The position numbers and the translations under genes are program-made. From the NCBI GenBank assembly GCA_017543165.1, contig JAFYGL010000143.1, positions 1-5,779 on the forward strand: DNA of 5,779 bases, in the 5' to 3' direction. Position 1 is the first letter of the stretch. Every line of letters begins with the position of its first letter. Origin of the DNA: Victivallales bacterium (GTDB taxonomy: Bacteria; Verrucomicrobiota; Lentisphaeria; Oligosphaerales; Oligosphaeraceae). The notes below the pieces were generated by a model. The model worked only from the letters and a program-made list of their open reading frames with translations. It did no database searches and was not told the DNA's origin. This document shows, piece after piece, positions 5,132-5,779 of the stretch.

Positions 5132-5779
5132 GCTCTGCTTGCCTCCACCATGGCTTGCATCTTTTGCAGTGCCCTGCCTGAGGCAATGGACTGCCTTGCC
5201 AGGGCAACGCAGGCCTGCATGTTGTCCGCCATTCCCGCCACCAGGCAGGTGGCCGCCGCATTGAGTATCACCATTCCGCATTTGGCTGTATTGTCCCTGC
5301 CTTCAAGAATCCTTCTCAGGATAACCGCGTTTTCAGCAGGGGTGCCGCCAGCAATGCTGCCTTGCGTCTCCTCGGAGTTCAGCAGTTCCCCTGGCTGGAA
5401 TGTCCCGTATGTGATGCGGCTGTTGTCAAGCAGCGCATAGTCCGTGGGCGCGACGGAGGATATTTCATCCAGGCCATCCCTGCTGTGGACGACGATGGCC
5501 TTCCTCATGCCCAGTTTCTTCAGTGTCTCTGCGAAGAGGGGCAGCAGTTTTTTGTCCCATACGCCCAGCACGATGCCTTCTGCATTGGCGGGATTGGTGA
5601 GAGGCCCCAGCAGATTGAATATGGAGTGTATTCCCAGTGCCTTGCGCAGGGGGGCGACCTTGCCCATTACTGGGTGGAGATTTCTGGCAAAGAGGAAGCC
5701 AATGCCATTGTCACGTATGGACTGCTCAACTTTTTCAGGCACCACGTCCAGATTGTAGCCCAGTTCCGCCAGTACATCC
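5128..5779 (-). CDS. trpD: Anthranilate phosphoribosyltransferase, 5' part outside the window
   Basis: TrpD transfers the phosphoribosyl group from PRPP to anthranilate. Only the C-terminal 216 residues are present. The frame is open to the edge and reads D-V-L-A-E-L-G-Y-N-L-D at 5778-5746, so the GTG at 5745 is an internal valine and not a start. The ADVLEALG-like segment is followed by GIGFLFA, then HPVMGKVAPLR with the anthranilate-contacting His and Arg, FNLLGPLTNPA, and GLDEIS with the Asp-Glu pair that binds Mg-PRPP. Full-length homologues are about 340 aa, so about 120 residues including the GTGGD loop are missing at the edge. Where many homologues have G-I-R-T-I-F-N, this reads G-I-H-S-I-F-N. 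The stop overlaps the trpC start by 4 nt, implying translational coupling. There is no sign of fusion to a TrpG domain in the visible part. Confidence 0.95.
   Translation of the reverse strand, partial: DVLAELGYNLDVVPEKVEQSIRDNGIGFLFARNLHPVMGKVAPLRKALGIHSIFNLLGPLTNPANAEGIVLGVWDKKLLPLFAETLKKLGMRKAIVVHSRDGLDEISSVAPTDYALLDNSRITYGTFQPGELLNSEETQGSIAGGTPAENAVILRRILEGRDNTAKCGMVILNAAATCLVAGMADNMQACVALARQSIASGRALQKMQAMVEASRA

Noticed and set aside
5132..5281. 50-residue N-terminal extension of trpC
   Set aside because: The Gly-rich stretch is the out-of-frame reading of trpD. Homology and the ATGA overlap place the start at 5131.

Overview
The window looks like bacterial chromosome. It holds two unrelated forward-strand genes on the left (116-1637) and the distal part of a tryptophan biosynthesis operon on the reverse strand (1775 to beyond 5779). 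The two blocks converge at about 1638-1774. Moderate-to-high GC in the trp genes, AT-rich spacers, good AAGGAG-type ribosome sites and the style of the two forward genes suggest a Gram-negative-type bacterium. A member of the PVC group (Lentisphaerota, Kiritimatiellota or Verrucomicrobiota) is my best guess, but it is an impression from protein style with low confidence.

Left block: a GC-rich hairpin (6-26) and a candidate promoter precede an uncharacterised single-pass membrane protein (116-760). A 199-nt AT-rich spacer then leads to an exported thioredoxin-fold protein of the nucleoredoxin/tryparedoxin type (960-1637), which has a WCGPC active site and a very lysine-rich C-terminal tail.

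Right block, in transcription order on the minus strand: trpD (5' end outside the window), trpC, trpF, trpB, trpA. The trpD/trpC and trpC/trpF junctions are 4-nt ATGA overlaps, and trpB/trpA overlap by 17 nt, so translation of these pairs is probably coupled. Only trpF/trpB is separated, by 42 nt. The products take anthranilate through phosphoribosylanthranilate, CdRP and indole-3-glycerol phosphate to L-tryptophan. trpE/trpG and the operon's control region are presumably upstream, beyond 5779.

The most interesting non-coding signal is a four-copy palindromic repeat. Each copy has a 10-bp GC-rich stem (arms GTGGGCGCCG and CGGCGCCCAC, 3-nt loop), then 2 nt and a conserved tail AGGTTGC. Two copies face each other around a further hairpin and form a compact 123-bp element between the convergent genes. 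Two more lie head-to-tail at the trpF/trpB junction, where one is translated as the C-terminus of TrpF and the next supplies its stop codon. This looks like a dispersed REP/MITE-like family that has inserted into the operon. I found no new enzymatic or defence system.
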